64,000 nt of DNA. Source: Zantedeschia hybrid cultivar (lineage: Eukaryota; Streptophyta; Magnoliopsida; Alismatales; Araceae). This document shows positions 61,217 through 64,000 of this stretch, one piece after another. The first letter of the stretch is position 1. The number at the start of each line of letters is the position of its first letter. A model generated the notes under the pieces. The model searched no databases. It saw nothing but the letters and a program-made list of their open reading frames with translations, and was not told the DNA's origin. A program made the translations under genes and the position numbers. The stretch is taken from NCBI GenBank assembly GCA_030544215.1, contig JARZZO010000002.1, forward strand, positions 23,373,395-23,437,394. The letters run 5' to 3'.

Positions 61217-61649
61217 CCTAGGCGAGCACCTTGCTCGCTTTTGATAACACAGTTCCACAGAGACTCCCCCTCAAAAATCAAACCCCAAATCCATTTCCCT
61301 AATAAAAGCAATATTCATCAATCTTAAGTTCTTCACTCCCCCCCCCCTAGCTTTAGAACAACACACTCTATCCCATTTCACCAAATTAATGCAATGGAGG
61401 TCTTTGTTAGTACTGCCCCATAAGAATCTTCTCCTTATCACATCTATCTTATGTCGAACTAATGAAGGCATCAGAAAAATAGAAATATAGTGCTGTCAGA
61501 TGGCTGACAGTACGGAGTTAAGAAGAGTGATCCTCCCTCCTAAAGACAAACTCTGGGCTTTCCAAACAGCTACCTCCTTTGCTTTTGTGAATGAGTGGAT
61601 CCCAGGCTGACAGTCAAAACTCCCCCTGGCTGATCAGCATCAAAGACAA

Positions 61650-62125
61650 CTTTGTTACAAAATAAGACAGTGAATCATCTTCTTACAGGGTGTACTTTTA
61701 CGAGGGAAGTGTGGCAGTTGATCTTTGACAAGATGGAGATGCAGGCCCCTCAGCTGGAGTCGACTGCTTGCCTCTTCCTCTTCTAGAATGGGGCCTGCAT
61801 TCCTAGAGATGATCACCACATTTGGTGGCTGGTCCTTCATGCCACTGTATGGGCGATCTGGGGTGAGAGGAATAGGAGAATCTTCAAGAATGTAGCCTTG
61901 ATTCCAAAGAGGGTGGCAAGGTTCATTTGTGTTAAGGCGAAAGAGTGGGCTTTAGCTTTTTGTAAAGGGTCTATTGATAACTCATCCCTTTTTGTTTTGT
62001 TGAGAGATGAGTGATGCCTAAACCTTCTTGGTGTACTTCACTTTTGGGGCTTTTGTGGGCTGTCATTTCATATGTTTATATATTCCCCTTTTTTATTTAT
62101 TAATACATTGTGGCACCATCCACAT
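61650..62125 (+). pseudogene. L1-type LINE remnant, 3' zf-RVT region
   Basis: The plus-strand frame gives LREVWQLIFDKMEMQAPQLE, then after a stop DDHHIWWLVLHATVWAIWGE, RNRRIFKNV and VKAKEWALAFCKGSIDNSS, the conserved C-terminal region of plant L1 elements. It ends in a 3' tail resembling tatttattaatacattgtgg. It stands in the opposite orientation to the neighbouring LINE at 58785-61615. 5'-truncated, inactive. Confidence 0.8.
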
Positions 62126-63499
62126 TTTAAAAAGAAAACTTTTAAACAAAGTACAAAAAAAGCAAAGGTATCCCTATTCTTTCCTCAACTCTCTTTCACT
62201 CTATTTCCATCTATCTCTGTATCTTTCTTTCTCTCTCTTTGGCACAATGTGCCAATCCAAAGAACTCCTCTTGTAAGGAAGTTTTCGTCCAAATAATACA
62301 TTTTTGAATAGCAAGAGTAAACCCCACGAACCCAAGATCAAGCTCCACATCACCAGTGCCTCATAGTGTAGGCCTGCCAAACATCTCTCAGGCATTGGGC
62401 CTCTCCAGCCCGACAAAGTCCATGAGGTCGAACCTCACGTGAACCATTGGTTGGTACCCATTGCATACATGCCGAGTCGACACCATGACCTCTCAATTGC
62501 CCATGCAGTGCCTTATCCAACTCTCCCAATCTTGAGGGACGTTTTTGCCCAAATATTAAATGTGATAGTTGAAGAAAGAAAATTCATCACATCTTTAATG
62601 GAAGTTAACCACATGGAGATGTTTGCAAGTAACACATTGTAGTGAGGTTATTAAAAACAATATGAAAATAAGGGTGCCAATTCTTCAAATAAAATCCTAG
62701 GAGTGTATACTTCCAAAAATCCCAATTTGTTATCAAAACACACTTTACTGGTGTATCAACATCAAAATTGATAGAGCATAATGCCTATTATCAATTCTAA
62801 TATCAAGTGATATTGATAGAGCTATCCAATTCGGCAACCAAACATCCCATTAGTTAACATCATTTTTAGACTTTTTAAACCTTTAAAAAATCAACAATAT
62901 GACATTTTATCCTTAAGCTAAAAAACTTCTACAAAATCTTTGTCTAAACTCTGTTGTTTGTTTATGGAGGTAGATGCAGCCAAATGAAGTAATTCCTTCT
63001 CTTAACTGCCCACATTTTCAAAACTTTTAGCCATGGTATATTATGCGCCATGTGATTAACCAACAAAATTTACCGAACTGTGCATACTAGTTCACAGATT
63101 GAAATATTAAAGCTGATTTTGGGAGTCTATCAATCCAACAAACAAACAAACTATCTCCAACAAAGGAGTTAGGTTAGCACAGTTTACACACGCAAAGTTG
63201 GAAGAGAAGTTAGACACTACATTACTGCTGTTTCCAATGTCGCAAAGTATAATAAAAACCAATTATCTCTTAAAAATCAGAAAAAAAAACATTTTACCAA
63301 CTGATACAGACATATAAATATCGAATGCTCTTCAAATTGCACTCCCTTGTTCACTTATAAAATGCAAAAACAAAAAAAAAGAAATCCCACCAATATGCAC
63401 GTTTAGCTAACAGGGGAAAACACATACGATATTTTATCAAAAACTTGCAGGACATGTAGGCCCCTCGTGATGTTGTCAGAATTTTGAAATTTGAACTAC
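62126..63499. other. No gene recognised
   Basis: Short frames at 62028-62642 lack domains. The missing 5' exons of the CPP1-like gene were sought on the minus strand here and not found. Confidence 0.4.
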
Positions 63500-63811
63500 T
63501 AAGGGGTCATTTGGTGTGCATAAAATGGTGTAAAACATCATAAAATGCTGTAAACCAGCCTATGTCTGAAATGCTCTAACTTATTTTACAGTGTTTTCCA
63601 TGCGTTTGGAGTGTTGTAAATTACTGTGTTTCAAAATCTGTTGAACCATATAATACTCTTTTTAACTGACTTCGGTTTTCACTCCAAATTTACCGAAAAT
63701 CAAAACTGGGGTTATAAAATTGGTGATCTTAAAAACAGACTTTACTTTCACTGCTTTTAAAACTGCAAAGCTATATTTTACAGTATTTTAAGTCAAATGA
63801 AACAATCCCAA
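63500..63811. mobile_element. MITE, TTTACAGTATTTTA family (copy 3, apparently complete)
   Basis: Starts aaggggtcatttggtgtgca and ends ttttaagtcaaatgaaacaa followed by tccca. The ends give an inverted pair (gggtcatttggt / gggattgtttcatttgac). Shared ordered motifs link it to 12296-12550 and 55375-55635. No coding frame. Confidence 0.65.
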
Positions 63812-64000
63812 AATCAAAATGCATAAGTTTTCAAGGTTCCAACAATGCCATCCATGTTGCAACAAAACAAGCCTTCAATTCCCAACTGCTAATCACTCCA
63901 ACCTCCCCCAACCTTCTTTTTTTCCATAGGACTTTTTGCGATAACCCGCTAAGGAATCTTATATGTACCAAAAATCCCCTGTATTATGCATATATGCAGA
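63812..64000. other. Window edge, no gene recognised
   Basis: The last 70 bases (tgcgataacccgctaaggaa, accaaaaatcccctgtatta, tgcatatatgca) resemble the arm of the fold-back MITE at 49325-49783, but are cut off by the window end. Confidence 0.3.

Larger units (their letters stand above)
59818..61260. mobile_element. hAT-like non-autonomous element with 8-bp duplication, carrying AT and GA minisatellites
   Basis: The body is 59826-61252 (1427 bp). The flanks TTCCACAA (59818-59825) and TTCCACAG (61253-61260) agree at 7 of 8. Both ends are made of GCCTAGGCG/CGCCTC-type words (gcctaggcgatggcctaggc left; cgcctaggcgagcaccttgc right). Inside are an (AT)n tract (about 59903-59966), a GA-rich minisatellite with GGGCTTCGGCCC hairpins, a (GT)n run, and a GC-rich block at 60790-61016. 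There is no transposase. Confidence 0.7.
58785..61615 (-). pseudogene. L1-type LINE remnant interrupted by a 1.43-kb hAT-like insertion
   Basis: Minus-strand order: VAVWKAQSLSLGGRITLLNS, RHKIDVIRRRFLWGS, WDRVCCSKARGGGVKNL (61615-61255), then after the insertion SLWKKIIRWKHYQL, VGNGNLTLSWLDKWIG, LWLSEVRINLDGKDQ and the zf-RVT tail LQVLPHAICWAIWKERNATVF, ending near ctaataaaattagtgg at about 58815-58830. Removing 59826-61252 and one duplication copy makes the frame read ESLWKKIIRW without a break. Stops elsewhere make it inactive. The catalytic RT part is missing. Confidence 0.85.

Noticed and set aside
56105..64000. Missing 5' exons (J-like domain, transit peptide) of the CPP1-like gene
   Set aside because: Minus-strand sequence was read for a J-like-domain segment leading into AEAAYDMLL; none was recognised, so no exons are called.

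Overview
This is nuclear DNA from a flowering plant, probably a monocot. The protein-coding genes are split by GT-AG introns. One gene opens with a first exon of extreme GC content, which is a common feature of monocot genes. The rest is AT-rich and packed with plant-type transposons. The species cannot be named from this sequence.

Three genes can be read. (1) 2675-8372, plus strand: a complete clade-D-type protein phosphatase 2C, 4 coding exons, 397 aa. (2) 27704-32991, plus strand: a complete DUF630/DUF632 protein of the NRG2/REL2/bZIP-like family, 4 exons, 762 aa. (3) 45032-56053, minus strand: the last two coding exons of a chloroplast membrane protein related to CPP1/CJD1 (DUF3353). They are separated by an intron of about 10.5 kb, and the 5' part of the gene was not found and probably lies beyond the right edge. 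The three genes show no functional link to one another.

The remainder is a nested transposon landscape. 9.5-15 kb: hAT-like and fold-back MITEs. 18.4-25.7 kb: two Helitrons in opposite orientation flanking further MITEs. 34.7-41.35 kb: a 6.6-kb element with long terminal inverted repeats (Mutator-like), whose left repeat is split by an RTE-type LINE with a 12-bp target duplication and whose interior carries palindromic ~195-bp repeats. 41.4-44.7 kb: a hAT MITE, a fold-back MITE and a third Helitron. 45.2-55.7 kb (inside the gene 3 intron): a tRNA-derived SINE, two large inverted-repeat elements and an L1-type LINE. 56.4-62.1 kb: three L1-type LINE remnants, two of them interrupted by hAT-like insertions whose removal restores the LINE reading frame. 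One of these insertions carries a GA-rich minisatellite studded with GGGC-TTCG-GCCC hairpins. No LTR retrotransposon coding region was recognised.

Gene identities rest on motif and family recognition from the translated sequence. Repeat identities rest on termini, inverted repeats and target-site duplications compared by eye. No database search was possible.
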